Shown here piece by piece: positions 1-11,200 of a stretch of 64,000 nucleotides of DNA (positions are counted from its first letter, which is position 1; each line of letters begins with the position of its first letter). The translations under genes were made by a program, and so were the position numbers. Origin of the DNA: Penelope pileata (taxonomy: Eukaryota > Chordata > Aves > Galliformes > Cracidae). The notes beneath the pieces were generated by a model. That model did no database searches. It was not told the origin of the DNA and saw only the letters and a list, made by a program, of their open reading frames with translations. Location of the stretch: assembly GCA_013396635.1 (NCBI GenBank), contig WBMW01004162.1, positions 238,389-302,388 of the forward strand, written 5' to 3'.

Positions 1-1110
1 CAAAGCAGAGAGCTGCTGCATGGGTGCACAAAGCAGGGACCCTGCAAGGAGGGGATGGCTGTCAGCAGGCTCTGCTCCGGTCGGCGGCCGCGCTGCGATG
101 CTCCGTGAGCTGACGCAGCTCCGCAGCGGGGCTGCAGCTCCGGGCAGGCTGGGATCACACACACGGCCATGAGCACGCGGGCAGGAGCAGCCCCTGCTGC
201 AGCACCGTCCCCAAGCGTGCATGGTCCCGGCAGCACATTGTGCGCATCAGGACTAATTAACTTGTTGATTCATTAATATTCCAAGATGCTGCTCAGTTAA
301 GGCACTTCAGGGATGCTGCTAGGAACTCAGGCAGCGTGCACCCAAGAGCAGTGTGCACCCAAGAGCAGCGTGCACCCAAGAGCAGCCCCCCTTGGGCAGT
401 AGAGCCCCCGGAGCACACCCACACTGCCCCCGCTGCAGGTTTAAGTGCTGGACCCGGTGCTACAGCAATCCCAGCCCGACCTCCGCGTTACTTTGGGCAA
501 AGTGCAAATATTTCCTGCACGGTGCGATAGCACAGAGCTGCTGTTAAACGGCAGCCCTGCAAGCCCTGAAACGCAGCAGCCCCAAACGTCACCCGCGCAG
601 CAGGACGCAAGCACTCAGCAGGGCTCCATCTCCCCTGCAGAAATAAACCCTGCAGAGGCACCAGGCGTTCTCACCGGGGTCAGGGCTCAGCACAGGGTGG
701 GAGGGGGCTGCCTGACCCCGCAGCGTGCAGATCCCTGAGCTCAAACGGCAGCGACCCTACGGGGCTCTGCAGACAGCGGGCAGGGAAAGCAGCGGGGTTT
801 GTGCTAGCACCTCCAACACCTCGAGCTCACCCCACCCAGCCCTTGCTGGAAGGAAGCTTCTGGCATGGCTGCCAGCCCCGAGAAAGTTACGGCAGCTGTC
901 CCTCTGCGCTCCGACTTTGGGGTCGCAGCGGGGATTTGGCACAACACCCTTTGCACCACAAAACAGTCAAAAACCAAAACCCGCTATCAAGATTGCACCC
1001 AACCATTGCATCCACTTCGGGAGTCAAATACAACAATAAACAACGGGCTCTGAAACAGAGAGGACAACACCACGGCAACAGCGAAACGGGCGCAGGCGGC
1101 GCGCACTCAC
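1..1110 (-). other. ZBTB16: ZBTB16 intron (5' part) after the first coding exon
   Basis: This is intronic sequence on the minus strand, beginning at the donor at 1110. It holds a three-copy 17-bp tandem repeat near the left edge and an AT-rich spot around 250-290 with paired TTAA/ATTAAT motifs. I see no further exon here: none of the later zinc-finger exons can be recognised by their CxxC...HxxxH pattern. Confidence 0.8.
331..381. repeat. 17-bp tandem repeat, 3 copies
   Basis: The unit GCAGCGTGCACCCAAGA occurs three times head to tail (331-347, 348-364, 365-381), with one C/T difference in the middle copy, and then breaks down at GCAGCCCC. It lies inside the ZBTB16 intron and may be length-polymorphic. 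Confidence 0.9.
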
Positions 1111-2354
1111 CGGTGCTGCTCGACGGTCTCGTTGTCCGGCAGCTCTGCCCCGCACACGCTGCACTGCTCGCCCACGGCTCTGCTCTCCGTTTTCATGCCA
1201 GCTGCCAACTCCCCGAGCTTACTGAACAGCTCCCTCTGAATAAAGCCCTGGGGCAGGAGCCCTCCGTAAGCGCTGAAGTCCATGGACACGGCCAGCGCTG
1301 GCTGCATGTGAAGGGCGGATGTCATGGAGGGCGGCATGCCCAGCACAGAGTCACTTTTGTGGTTGGGGAGCACGGAGTAGACCCCCATGGGCTTCTCGCT
1401 GGCGGCTGCGGACTGCTCCGGCCCCACGGGCAGCCCCTGGCCGGGCTCGGGAGGCTGCTCCGCGCTCTCATCGCGGACGTAGTGCAGTTCACGGGCACTT
1501 GTGATAACGCTGCTGCGGGTCGGGGTGCCAGGGCCTTCCTTGCTCTTGTCATCGGGTTTCTCCCCGCTGGAAGCACCCGACTCCGCCGGCCGGGGGCTCT
1601 CGTGGCTGGAGGCATCCTCCACCTGCATCACTTCGGTTTTGACTTCGGCGAGGTGGCGGCCAGCAGCAGCGTGCGGCTCCTCGGGGCCGCTGTGCTGCAG
1701 GGCACCCTGCAGCAGGGACTGCCCGATGCTCATCAGGCTGTCCACCGCCGCCTTGGTGGGGCTCATGGCCGAGAGGCCGAAGGACGTGGACACCGAGGGG
1801 CTCTGCTCCACCAACGCGGTGCCCGGCGCGCTCTGCCCCGCTGTGCTGGCGTAGCCGCTCTCCTCGCTGGAATGCTTGGAGATGAAGAGCCCCTTGATGT
1901 ACCTGGATTTCCTGTCCTCCTCTTCCTCGGCGCCTCCGTCCGTCATGGTGACTTCGGCATCGTTGTCATCGGATGCCTGGATGGTCTCCAAGATCTTCAG
2001 GCACTGCTCTTCTAGATACTCTATTTCTAGGATCTCAGCTGCGTAGAGCAGGTCGTCCAAGTCTTCAACCTTTGCCTGCAGGGTGGCCGTGTAAGCATAC
2101 TCCAGAATCTGCTGGAAAGTCTTTGGTGAAAGGAAGTCCAAGGTGTAATGCTGACTGTTGCGGTGGAAGAGGATCTCAAACATTTTACTAGTGCAAGCCA
2201 ACACTGTCCTGTGAGCGTGGAACTCCTGGCTGTCCACCATGATGACCACGTCGCACAGCGTCCCCGCCAGGCGCATCTGGTTGGCTTTGTGCAGCAGCCC
2301 CGTGGGGTGGCAGGGGTTCTGGAGCTGTATCATGCCCATCTTAGTCAAATCCAT
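1111..2354 (-). CDS. ZBTB16: ZBTB16 (PLZF) first coding exon, partial gene
   Basis: ZBTB16 is a nuclear BTB/POZ zinc-finger transcriptional repressor that recruits corepressors and acts in limb/axial patterning and stem-cell and lymphoid development. The exon encodes 414 complete codons plus two bases of the next. Residues 1-125 form the BTB domain, starting MDLTKMGMIQLQNP and containing LCDVVIMVDSQEFHAHR. An acidic AEEEEDR stretch and the central repression region with TSFGLSAMSPTKAAVDSL follow. Two lysines sit in sumoylation consensus (VKTE, MKTE). The exon ends inside zinc finger 1 (CSVCG...VEQHR). The start is the ATG at 2354-2352: an in-frame TGA lies seven codons upstream, and G at -3 and +4 gives good context. 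The exon ends at 1111 with donor GTGAGTGCGC on the minus strand, intron phase 2. The remaining zinc-finger exons lie outside the window to the left. Identity rests on near-complete agreement with remembered mammalian PLZF. Confidence 0.97.
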
Positions 2355-2376
2355 AGCGCTCCCCAGGTTCACTCAT
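2341..2376 (-). promoter_or_regulatory. Upstream ORF overlapping the ZBTB16 start codon
   Basis: An ATG at 2376-2374 opens an 11-codon frame (MSEPGERYGFD, then TAA at 2343-2341) that runs through the ZBTB16 ATG in another frame. Its context is weak (C at -3, A at +4), while the ZBTB16 ATG has G at both positions. Such overlapping uORFs usually lower main-frame initiation and force leaky scanning. The ORF is seen directly; any function is inferred. Confidence 0.55.
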
Positions 2377-2428
2377 TAGGGTGCCGTGCCGTCGCTCAAA
2401 TCTGGGACTAGCTTTGTGTGCCGACTAT
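2355..2428 (-). other. ZBTB16: ZBTB16 5' UTR part of exon, with splice acceptor
   Basis: Read on the minus strand, a long pyrimidine tract (from 2468 down to about 2431) ends in CGCAG at 2433-2429, a strong splice acceptor. The exon would start at 2428, giving 74 bases of 5' UTR before the ATG. This implies at least one untranslated upstream exon, probably in the gap or the CpG island to the right. The UTR contains an upstream ATG (see the separate entry). Confidence 0.75.
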
Positions 2429-2468
2429 CTGCGAAAACAAAAGACAGAGGGGGGGAAGAGGAGGAAAA

Positions 2469-2868
2469 NNNNNNNNNNNNNNNNNNNNNNNNNNNNNNNN
2501 NNNNNNNNNNNNNNNNNNNNNNNNNNNNNNNNNNNNNNNNNNNNNNNNNNNNNNNNNNNNNNNNNNNNNNNNNNNNNNNNNNNNNNNNNNNNNNNNNNNN
2601 NNNNNNNNNNNNNNNNNNNNNNNNNNNNNNNNNNNNNNNNNNNNNNNNNNNNNNNNNNNNNNNNNNNNNNNNNNNNNNNNNNNNNNNNNNNNNNNNNNNN
2701 NNNNNNNNNNNNNNNNNNNNNNNNNNNNNNNNNNNNNNNNNNNNNNNNNNNNNNNNNNNNNNNNNNNNNNNNNNNNNNNNNNNNNNNNNNNNNNNNNNNN
2801 NNNNNNNNNNNNNNNNNNNNNNNNNNNNNNNNNNNNNNNNNNNNNNNNNNNNNNNNNNNNNNNNNNNN
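2469..2868. other. Assembly gap, 400 N
   Basis: A run of exactly 400 unknown bases lies between the ZBTB16 acceptor tract and a very GC-rich segment. Gaps at bird CpG-island promoters are common because such DNA sequences poorly. ZBTB16 untranslated exon sequence could be hidden here. Confidence 0.99.
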
Positions 2869-3640
2869 CCCCCACCTCGGGGGCACCTCGCGGCGCGGCG
2901 CCGCCCCAGCGCACGGCAGCGGCCCCCGGGGGGGAGAGGGGAGGGGGCTCGGGCGAGGCTGCGGGCGAGCCCCGGCTGCTGGACAGCGCTTGGCTCCGCC
3001 GGCCGCTGCCAACAACAAACATGGAGGAGCCGGCGGCCGCGGGGAGCCAATGAACCGGAGCCGGCGGCGGCGATGCACGGCGCTGAGCCCCGGGGGTGCC
3101 CCGGGCCACTGCCCCTTTCGCGCCCCGCAGAGCCCCCCAGAGCCTCTGCGCTCCCGGCGTCGCCCCTCGACGGCCCCCGGAGCCGCCCCCGATGGGGCAC
3201 GCACCCGCCGCGGCCCCCCCGCTTGCAACAAAAGCGGACCCGAGGAACCGTGCCCCGGTTCCGCTACGCACAACATTTCCTCCGCTCAATGCGCTGCCGC
3301 GGCAGCGAGCGCTAAAGGGAGACGGATGCCCGAATTTCAGCAGTAGGGACGGTCACAAAAAGAGAAACCGGGGGCTCGAACCCGGCTGGAAAGGGGAACC
3401 GAGCCGCACGCGCATCGCTTTGCTGAAGCTGGGTTTATCCAAATCTCCTCCCCGAGCGGCAGCTCCCTGTGCCCCAGGAGCACTGCGGACACAGACTGAC
3501 CTCAGCGTGCTCCAAACAGGAGCAGCGCAGAACGGGAAAAAGAAACACCCGTGAGCCCCTCCGGACTGCAGAAACGGGGACTGCAGCCCTGGGGGACGCG
3601 CAGGGACAGGGGAGCACGGAGCGGTGCTGCCAGCGCTGCC
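2869..3640 (-). promoter_or_regulatory. ZBTB16: CpG island, probable ZBTB16 promoter and untranslated exon region
   Basis: This is dense CpG sequence with GGCGGC/GCCGCC runs, several GC boxes and a CCAAT motif at 3047-3051 (ATTGG on the minus strand). It stands directly upstream of the ZBTB16 coding exon in that gene's direction, and the exon's acceptor demands an upstream 5' exon. I could not place a transcription start or the 5' exon donor. The minus-strand GAG|GTGGGG at the gap edge (about 2876) is one possible donor. The segments 3096-3554 and 2376-3200 are open in some frames only because GC-rich DNA is poor in stops. Confidence 0.6.
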
Positions 3641-5929
3641 CCCGGCCCCGCGTTGTCAGCTAAAATAACAAATAAGGACGGCATTAGCACAAAGATCCCC
3701 TTGGGGTAAAAGCAGTGCAAATGTAATCTAAGGAGAATGTTATAGGGAAGTGTGTTTATAATTATAATGGGATTTAATGTACTTTGGGAGCAGATGATAG
3801 CAGTCATTTAACGAGAACAGCCTAATAACAGAGGCCCCACAATGAGGGCGATGGTGCTGGGGCTGTTACGCCGTATTACAACGTGGTGTTTGCAGTGCAA
3901 TACTTGAGGATAAGGCTTCAACCACCCCCATTTTTCAGGGGTTGTCACTCTGCCCTTCCAGTCGGCAGAAAGCTAAAATTTGGAATGCAGGCAGCCAGCG
4001 TGAGTGCAGTATGTTTTCTCTTTCTTTTTTAATTGCTTAAGACTGCTTGCCTTCCCCCCCTCCACTTTTACATCAAAATGACTGAAAGGGGGGGAAACAA
4101 CAAGATGGTGTGGCTTCAGGTGTTTGTTTACCCTCCTCTAACTTTTAAAAGGCTTGATTTCAGGACTGAAATTTTAAAGACAGTTAGGGGTATGTTTTTA
4201 GTGTAGCTCGCATGAAATTAAGCCGCATGAGTCCCATTAGCAATAATGGAAATCCCACGGCTAAATTCCCAGGCAGCATCCTGAAAATTAACCCCCCAGT
4301 CCTTCCAGTGAACTGGTGCATTGCACTTTTTGTTGCTTTTTTAATATATATAGTAAAAGCTACTGAGTTGTTTAAGAGACTTGCTTCCTACAGCTACTTT
4401 TTTTCCCCCAAATGATGCCGGACTGCCGACCCTGCAAGCAGCAATCCTGCACTCCTCCAGCACACAGCCACCCTATGGGTGCTGGTACAGCTCCAGTGCA
4501 GCCTCACACGGTGCTGCAGCATCTGCTGTGGTTGCAGCTGGGCTGGAGGGAGAACTGAGCCCCTGTGCTGGGCTGAAGTGGTGGGGATGCAGATGCACTC
4601 CCACCAGCCAGATGCCTGCTTTCTTTTTTGCCACCTGCACTGCAATAGCCCTGCACAAGCACCCTAAAAGAGGCAACTCTCTCTCCAAAATGCTTCTATT
4701 TGATAAACCTGGGCCTGGAACCTGACAAGAGAAGTTGAACTCTTTGGGGACTGAGCTCAGCAGCCCCTTGGCAGCTTCACACCCAGTGCCTGGGAAAAGC
4801 TCTCTCTCAAACCTGTTGCAGTGCTGCAGGCAGCGTGCTGGTGTCTTTGGAGACCTCCATGGGAAGCAGCTCAGGGTTTGGTTGGAGGCTGTTTTGCTTT
4901 TAGAGGTAAAAGATGAAGCCACGTGCGAGAGCTGAGAGCTGGGCAGACAACTCAGAGCATCCTTCCACCATTCACATCTGTCAGCCAAAAGCAAAGCGAT
5001 TCCCTTCTCTCGGGGATTTCTTTCCTCGCCCACTTGTGCTTCGCAGCGCACTGAATAAAAGCAAAGCCTGGAAACCCCGTGTCCTCCCGGGGCTGTTTCA
5101 GGGACAGATGAGTCAAGCAGCTGAGCTCAATGCTTTCTGTGCAAAGCATCCAGCACCAGGTCCACCCCACGTGCCTCGCTCCTCCTCCATCACCCCCTCA
5201 CTTATTGCCCAAATGCTTTGCAACCAGGGCTGTGCTTCCCACTGCCCTTCTGCACACGTCTGTAAACACACACACACAGCAACTGCTATCTACAGGTTAA
5301 GTACAACTTTTTAGTTCTTTTTTTGAGCTGTCCCACAAGCTTTTTGCAATGCAGTGGCACGGAGCAGCCTCGAGAACCCCAGCAGAAGCAGCTCATTCCC
5401 TCTGAAAGCATCAGAGCATCTCTGCTGTTCCCTTCCACACTCCCAGTCCTGTGCACACACAGTGAGGAGGCAGTGATCATGAAATGCATAAACCACAAAA
5501 AAGCCACCATCTCTTGCCCATGACCTTAAGCGTCGCCTCATTTTCTCCCAGCAACGGCCTCCAGGCACTACACAGAGAAAACACTTAAAAATAAGCTCCA
5601 AACAAAATCTCACCGTGCCATCTCCACCAAGGAGCATGAAGGAAGCCCTCTGCCCAGCAAGCTGCAAGCCCCACACTGCAGCAGGGACCTCAGGAAGGAG
5701 CTGCCCCAGCAACCCCATGGGGTGGGGGCAGTAACAAGGCTGAGCATCACCTGCGGCCCCCTCCCAGCCCCAGCAACACCAAAACCCAACTCAGACAGCC
5801 ACAGCCTTGGCCTCTGGGGTTGTTTCCAGCCCCCCAGCATGGGAGTTAATCGCCCGTCGCTCCCCCCCAGGATGTTCCATTTCGCTCCCATCTCTCCCCA
5901 TCAGTTTCCAATTTATTTACTTTTCTCAA
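3641..5929. other. Gene-free flank upstream of ZBTB16
   Basis: No coding exon is recognisable. CpG density falls after about 3660. The stretch 3700-4400 is AT-richer, with uninterrupted non-repetitive sequence such as an AATTAAGCC segment near 4216, and may include proximal ZBTB16 regulatory DNA. From 4420 to 5920 the sequence is ordinary, GC-moderate and rich in CAGC/TGCAG words, with a short CA run at 5269-5279. Confidence 0.5.
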
Positions 5930-6175
5930 CTTAATCCTCACCTTGTAGTGTAACATGTTTATTAGAAGGGAACCAGCACGTTAAATGAAGCCAAGCTGGG
6001 TTCCTGCGTTAAATAGCAGTCACGCCCAAGTGGCTCTCCATGTGCCATTACTCCAAGTGATTGAGGCAATTTCTTCCTCTGCCACGAGTTTAAGTTGTAA
6101 ATCTCTCAACCAGATACGGAGGCAATGATGTGCTGCCTACTGCGATTATTATTAACCTCTGGCATCAAACTTCTG
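5925..6175. promoter_or_regulatory. Candidate conserved noncoding element
   Basis: This AT-rich, non-repetitive block differs sharply from its CAGC-rich surroundings. It contains homeobox-type cores (TTAATCC, ATTATTATTAA), NK-type CAAGTG twice (6027-6060) and no open frame of note. The composition resembles vertebrate noncoding elements around developmental genes such as ZBTB16. Conservation itself cannot be seen from one sequence. Confidence 0.3.
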
Positions 6176-7760
6176 AGACTTCCATGATTTCTCTGGAAGG
6201 TCTTCACAGAAAGGGACCACGCAGAATATCCCCATCCTCCCAGGAACTGCATCAGAACAACTTTTAGTCTCAAGCCACTCGTTTATTTGGGATAGCGCAG
6301 AGGTGGTTGCGGTGAGATGGCTGCTGCCCTTGGAGGCAGCACATGGGGAGCCTCTGCAGCTCTGCCCTGTACAGCCAGCAGCACCCCTGCCTGCCTTCCC
6401 CCTTTTCTTTGGGGAATGGCACTGCACACCTGGGTCTCACACCAGGTGAGGATGTGCTAACTTCCCCAAGCTGGAACCCATCCATTCTCCTATGAACAGT
6501 TGTGCTTCCATAGGTTTTGAGACTGGAAAAACCTCCAAACACACCCACTGCTGTGGAGCTGAGTTAGGAAATAGTGCAACAAGGACCCCCCTGGAACAAG
6601 GACCCAAAGCATTGCTCAGCATTTAGAGGGCTAGATTGCACAACAGGGGCTGCTTGAACTTAAATCCAACATCCTCAGCTTTCTCTGAGATTTGAGAAGT
6701 GATCCTGGGTGTTGCTCCATGCTCGGAGGGATGCTCGCAGCACCCTGTGCATGCTCACAGGGACCGCTGCAGCCCTGCACATGTTTTGCCAGGCTCTGAG
6801 ATGGGGCAGCGCGAGCTGCTCTGCTTTGTGCGTACGAGACAAGCTGACAGCTTATGAAAAGATGACTAAATGTGTTAGACTTCATTTCAAAAAAAATTAA
6901 AAAAATACACAAAGCTGTTTGTGAGGAGGAGGGAAGCTCAGTGCATGGCCCCAGCGCAGCACGCTTCCTGCAAAACCCATTGATCAGCCCAAGGATCCAT
7001 CTGAGCCGTTCGGATATCGGACCCGGAGCATTGTGGCTGTGTGGGGGGGTGGGGGAGCCCTGAACAGTCCCTGTATTGTGCCACCGTGCACAGCACAAAG
7101 GGAACCTGAGAGGCGTGGGGAGGACGCAGCTGGGCCGGGGGCTCTGGGGTGGGGATGCTGCGCAGGGGTCTTCTCCGTGTTCGGTGATCAATGCCAAAAT
7201 GGGAGCGGGAGCACCGCTGTCACCAAAGCCAACAGGTTTCTAGGGGCTCTCCTGCTGCTCCAAGAAGAGTGGATCTCTCAAGTGTGAGCACTCCTACAGA
7301 GCTAAGGGACACCTGGGCCAGCACCCAGCCCCTCAGCTGCCTGTCCCCGCACCGCCTTCAGCTCTCTGACCCCAAACCCTGCGAGGGATGGGCTCAGGCA
7401 GACAGCTGAGCACGTGCAGAAGGCAGGGCAGCAAACACAGGGATCACTGCATCACCTGCCCCATGGCAGCAGCAGCACACACCTGTGCAGGGCTGTGGCA
7501 CGCAGAGCTCTGAGCACCTCTGGGTCAGACCCACATCACCCAGCACCGTGCTCCCATCCCTGTGCCCGCACAGGGTCTGTGCCATCATGGCAGCGGGATC
7601 GATTCCCCTCTGGAATCCTGCAGGACGAGCTTTGGGGTACAAAACACCGAGCAAAGGAGAAGAGAAGCTGCCCTTTACCTCTTGTAGCCTTTTGCATTTG
7701 CACCATCCTTTCCTCAGCTTGCACATTCCCATTGCTTCCCCCATCCCTCCCCCTTTGTCC
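6176..7760. other. Intergenic stretch without recognised features
   Basis: No gene, transposon or clear repeat is recognised. Open frames on both strands are short, lack known motifs and fit chance in GC-rich DNA. Confidence 0.5.
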
Positions 7761-8225
7761 AGGTTATATATACTGCGAAGCCTGTAAGACAATAGGGCTA
7801 ATTAGTGGCTTAGGGCCCTAAGCCTGCAAATACTGCCAGGCTCATGGGGAGATGTGACTCAGGACCCAGGCCAGCCTTCCACATTCCTCCCCTAAATCCC
7901 CCGACACAAAAGGGAATTTATCCACAGTGACTCAGCGAAGGAGCACCAACTTTACAGCGCTGCAAAGCAGGCAGAGGGCTTTGAACTGGTGTGTTTATGT
8001 ATTCCCCCCATCAACGCGCAGCCTAGTTAGTAATTAAATAAAATGTCTCCCTCTAGCAGGCTATGACCTAATCATTTGTACAGTGCCTATTTTTAGCATT
8101 ACCCTTTGTATGTATTCCAGATAGCTCCATCCAGAAGCAGCAACTTTTGAAGTCTTAATAAGCAGGGGGGGGGTGTCTTTGTTTAATTTACTGTGTAATT
8201 ATTTTTCCTCTTTTCCCTTTCTCTT
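7761..8225. promoter_or_regulatory. Candidate regulatory block with palindrome and MEF2-type site
   Basis: An AT-rich block containing GGCTAATTAG (7796-7805), a perfect 18-bp palindrome (7807-7824), TAGTAATTAAATAAA near 8030 and a perfect MEF2 consensus CTATTTTTAG at 8087-8096. It sits about 5.4 kb upstream of the ZBTB16 coding exon. The motifs are read directly; enhancer activity is an inference. Confidence 0.35.
7807..7824. repeat. Perfect 18-bp palindrome
   Basis: GGCTTAGGGCCCTAAGCC reads the same on both strands. About 0.2-0.3 such palindromes would be expected by chance in 64 kb of random sequence. Its place inside a TAAT-rich block suggests a possible dimer-binding site. Confidence 0.9.
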
Positions 8226-11200
8226 AACCTAAAATATTTGACATCTTGCATGGGACAAGGAGGAAGATGTGCCAGGGCTGTAAATGTCAGCCCTCACTGT
8301 AGGAGAGCGTGTGGTCGCTCGGTAAAGTTCATCCTGGAAAAAAAAAAAAACCACTCCAATACAGCAGAATCGACACTGGAGCCTCAGCACAGCACTTCTG
8401 GGTTGCCTTGCTCTGGCTCTGGAAATATTTGATGGTCTAATAGGGTTTGATCCAACTTCCATCCTGCTTTTCCTCCATCTCCCCAACCTCGCTGTGACTT
8501 TGGGTTCTCAGAGTTCATCGAGGCACCAGGAAGACAACGGTTGGGCTGCAGGCAGGAATCAGCGCTGGTCATGCCCCCAGCTCAGGATGCTGCCTTGGGG
8601 GAGCAGCCCCCAACCCTTAGGGGACATTTGCTCTCTGGAAGGGTCCCGATGAGCTCAGCTGCTAACAAGGACCTCAGGACCGTGACACATCTACTGCTCG
8701 CTTCTCTGAGCACAACATGAACACACCATCCCCGTGAGTTCAACCACTCGCTGCCTTTAAGCAGCACAGTTTAGGAGCCTCTGACCTAGGAGTTTACATC
8801 CCCCTTTCAAAACTCCCTCAGGAGTACAGGTAGCATTGGGCCGTCCTATGGCAAGGAGCAAGGGCACGGCATTACGATACAAAGGGAATTTGCTCTGTTT
8901 CACGCTATGGGGAGCAAACCAAACATCCAACCCCTCTCACCCAGCAGAGGCCTTTACCCCAAATTTCATCTTTCCTCTCGAGCGAGGGCAAAGCTCCATG
9001 TCCATTTCCAGCTGCATGAGTCATCCCTTCCCCTTTCCAGGAGACAGATGCCTGCGTGCGTGCCAGCATGAGCACGCAGCGTGCCCTGCTGTGTGACAGC
9101 ACAAAGCCCACACTCGTGGAAGCCTTTTTTCCCCTTTCCTTAACATCTCTGCACCAAAGCCTCACACTAAATGCATGCACAGCTGGGGAAGCTTCTGTCT
9201 AAGGGACTCCTCCCTCTTCTCTTTCTTGCATCAGTAGTGGCTGAATCACACACCCATCTCCTTTCTCAGCACTCCTGAGATGCTCTGGCTGTGTCATGGA
9301 GGCATTTTGGTCTCTGCTGAAATTCCTGTTCAACTCTTCAATCATTGCTCCAAGATGTGTAGAGCTCCAGGGCTTAGAAACGGGGCAGAACTGAGTCTGA
9401 TGCCAAATGTTACAGTCTGGGTTCAAGGTTAGATATTAACTGATTTTATTTTCTTAATAATTGCCAAGAGATGCAATAAACCTGTGGTATCTTATCTAGG
9501 CAGAAATTCCTGAGTGACCAAAGCTTCAGATAACATTTGTATATCGGGACAGTTTGCAAATGACCCTTTTTAGGAGATATTGATGAATCCCTTGTGAAGG
9601 TTGGGAGAAGCTGGTGCATCCCCCATCCCTCGCACCGCGCTCCATCACTGCTCTGTGCTGGGTCCGAGGGGCTGAGCACCCCTGGCCAGCACAGTGGGAA
9701 CACTGGAGGGAGGATGGGGTGCTCCACGCTCCCCCCAAAAGCATTCCCTGCTGGAAGGGCTCAGTCAGCCTCTGAAGGATGGAAGCAAACAGTGTTGCAA
9801 AGCTTCTGCTGGATAAGAGCTATCTCCTGGGGGCCAGAGGTTCTGCAGCATTGCTGCAAGCAGCTGGGGCTGCAATGGACAGGACAGGAAAGCCCACACC
9901 CAGACAGCTGGCGGGGCTGCCAGGAGGTGCAAGCACCCCATATTCCTCTAAAGGAGATTTTAAAACCCACTCTGCTGTCCTACCACCAGTTCTGGTGCAT
10001 CAGATACTTCATTCATAACGCAAAACTGACCAATTCTACCACAAATCTATCAGAATTGCATTTGTGTTCCATCTTTAAAGGTTCTCCAGCAAGAAGCTCA
10101 TTGGCAGAGGATTTTAGTGCCAACCTTACTGAAGCAATGTGTGGCATCACCGGGTGGCTGCTGGGCCCCTCTTGGAGTGCACAGGGGTTGACCAGGACAC
10201 AGGGACGGTCCTGGCTTCACCGAGTGCCACTGGGAAATGGGAACGGGGCCCCTGCTCAGGGCTGCAGCCCAGAGACCTTTACAAGGGACAGTATTAAAAC
10301 ATCTCCTTCAGGGGAACTGGAGGGGAGAAAGAAAATAATCACAGCTCTCATGAAGAAAGTAATTACCTCTAAGAAGTGTGAAATGGAATCAAGGCAAATT
10401 TGAAAAGCCTAAAAGCAGACAGTTTAGCATGAATAATGCAGAGCAGCAACGTTCTATAGCAGTTCCCTCCCACCTTCACCACCTCCCACGTGGGCTCTCC
10501 CCCTTGCCAACTGGCCAAGCACATTGCCCCCACCCCAGCGAGACCCCTGCTTACAAGGAGTGCTCCCAAATTGCACGTGGCTCCTGAGCAGGGCACGTGC
10601 AAGCTCTCTGCTGCCAGGGCAGCACTGTTACCTCCTGCCAAGGAGCCTGGGACTGGCCAGAGCCCTGCCACGAGGGATGGGAGCAGCGGGGACAGAAGGT
10701 GCTCGGTGACAGCAGGATTTGCTGCTCCTAAAAGGGGCATCAATGGTGGCAGAAAGGGAATTTTAAAATGACCATCTAGGGGAAAGGCTCCAGGTGCAGA
10801 AAGCTTCGCCCTGGCTGCAGATCAGGTGTCAGGGGCAAAGGAATGGCTCAAAGTTTTGGAAATAGGAGACAGAAATGTTCACCCTCCCATGAGCAAAGGC
10901 TGCACAGCAGAGTTCTGACCCTCCACCATGCGTCAGCCAGAGGTACTGCTCCAGCCCAGTGCCCTGGAAGATGCACTGCCTGATCCCGCTGACACCTGTG
11001 TCATGTGCAGATGGAGGGAAGATTGCAGGAGCTAAAAAACCCGTGGCTTGGATCCACAGCTCCCAGGGCACTGCCAGGGAGTGTGCAATGCCCTCCCCTC
11101 TGCCCCTGTGGAGGGCTCAGTGCAGGTTACAGCTCATGCCACCCCATGTAGGGCCACAGAGCTGGAGGACAGCACCTCCTGGAACAGCTTTTGTTTAATT

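Noticed and set aside
801..2015. 404-codon open frame on the plus strand, antisense to ZBTB16
   Set aside because: It lies almost wholly opposite the conserved ZBTB16 exon, has no recognisable domain, and antisense openness is common in GC-rich coding exons.
2376..3346. Several 200-320 codon frames across the 400-N gap
   Set aside because: Most of their length is N; the rest is CpG-island sequence with few stops.
3362..3400. tRNA-like T arm on the minus strand (GGTTCGAGCC between CCGGG and CCCGG)
   Set aside because: The T stem and loop look good, but no A box or matching acceptor strand is found about 70 bases upstream on that strand.
9594..10403. 269-codon open frame on the plus strand
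   Set aside because: No domain and ordinary intergenic composition; an opposite-strand frame of similar quality overlaps it.
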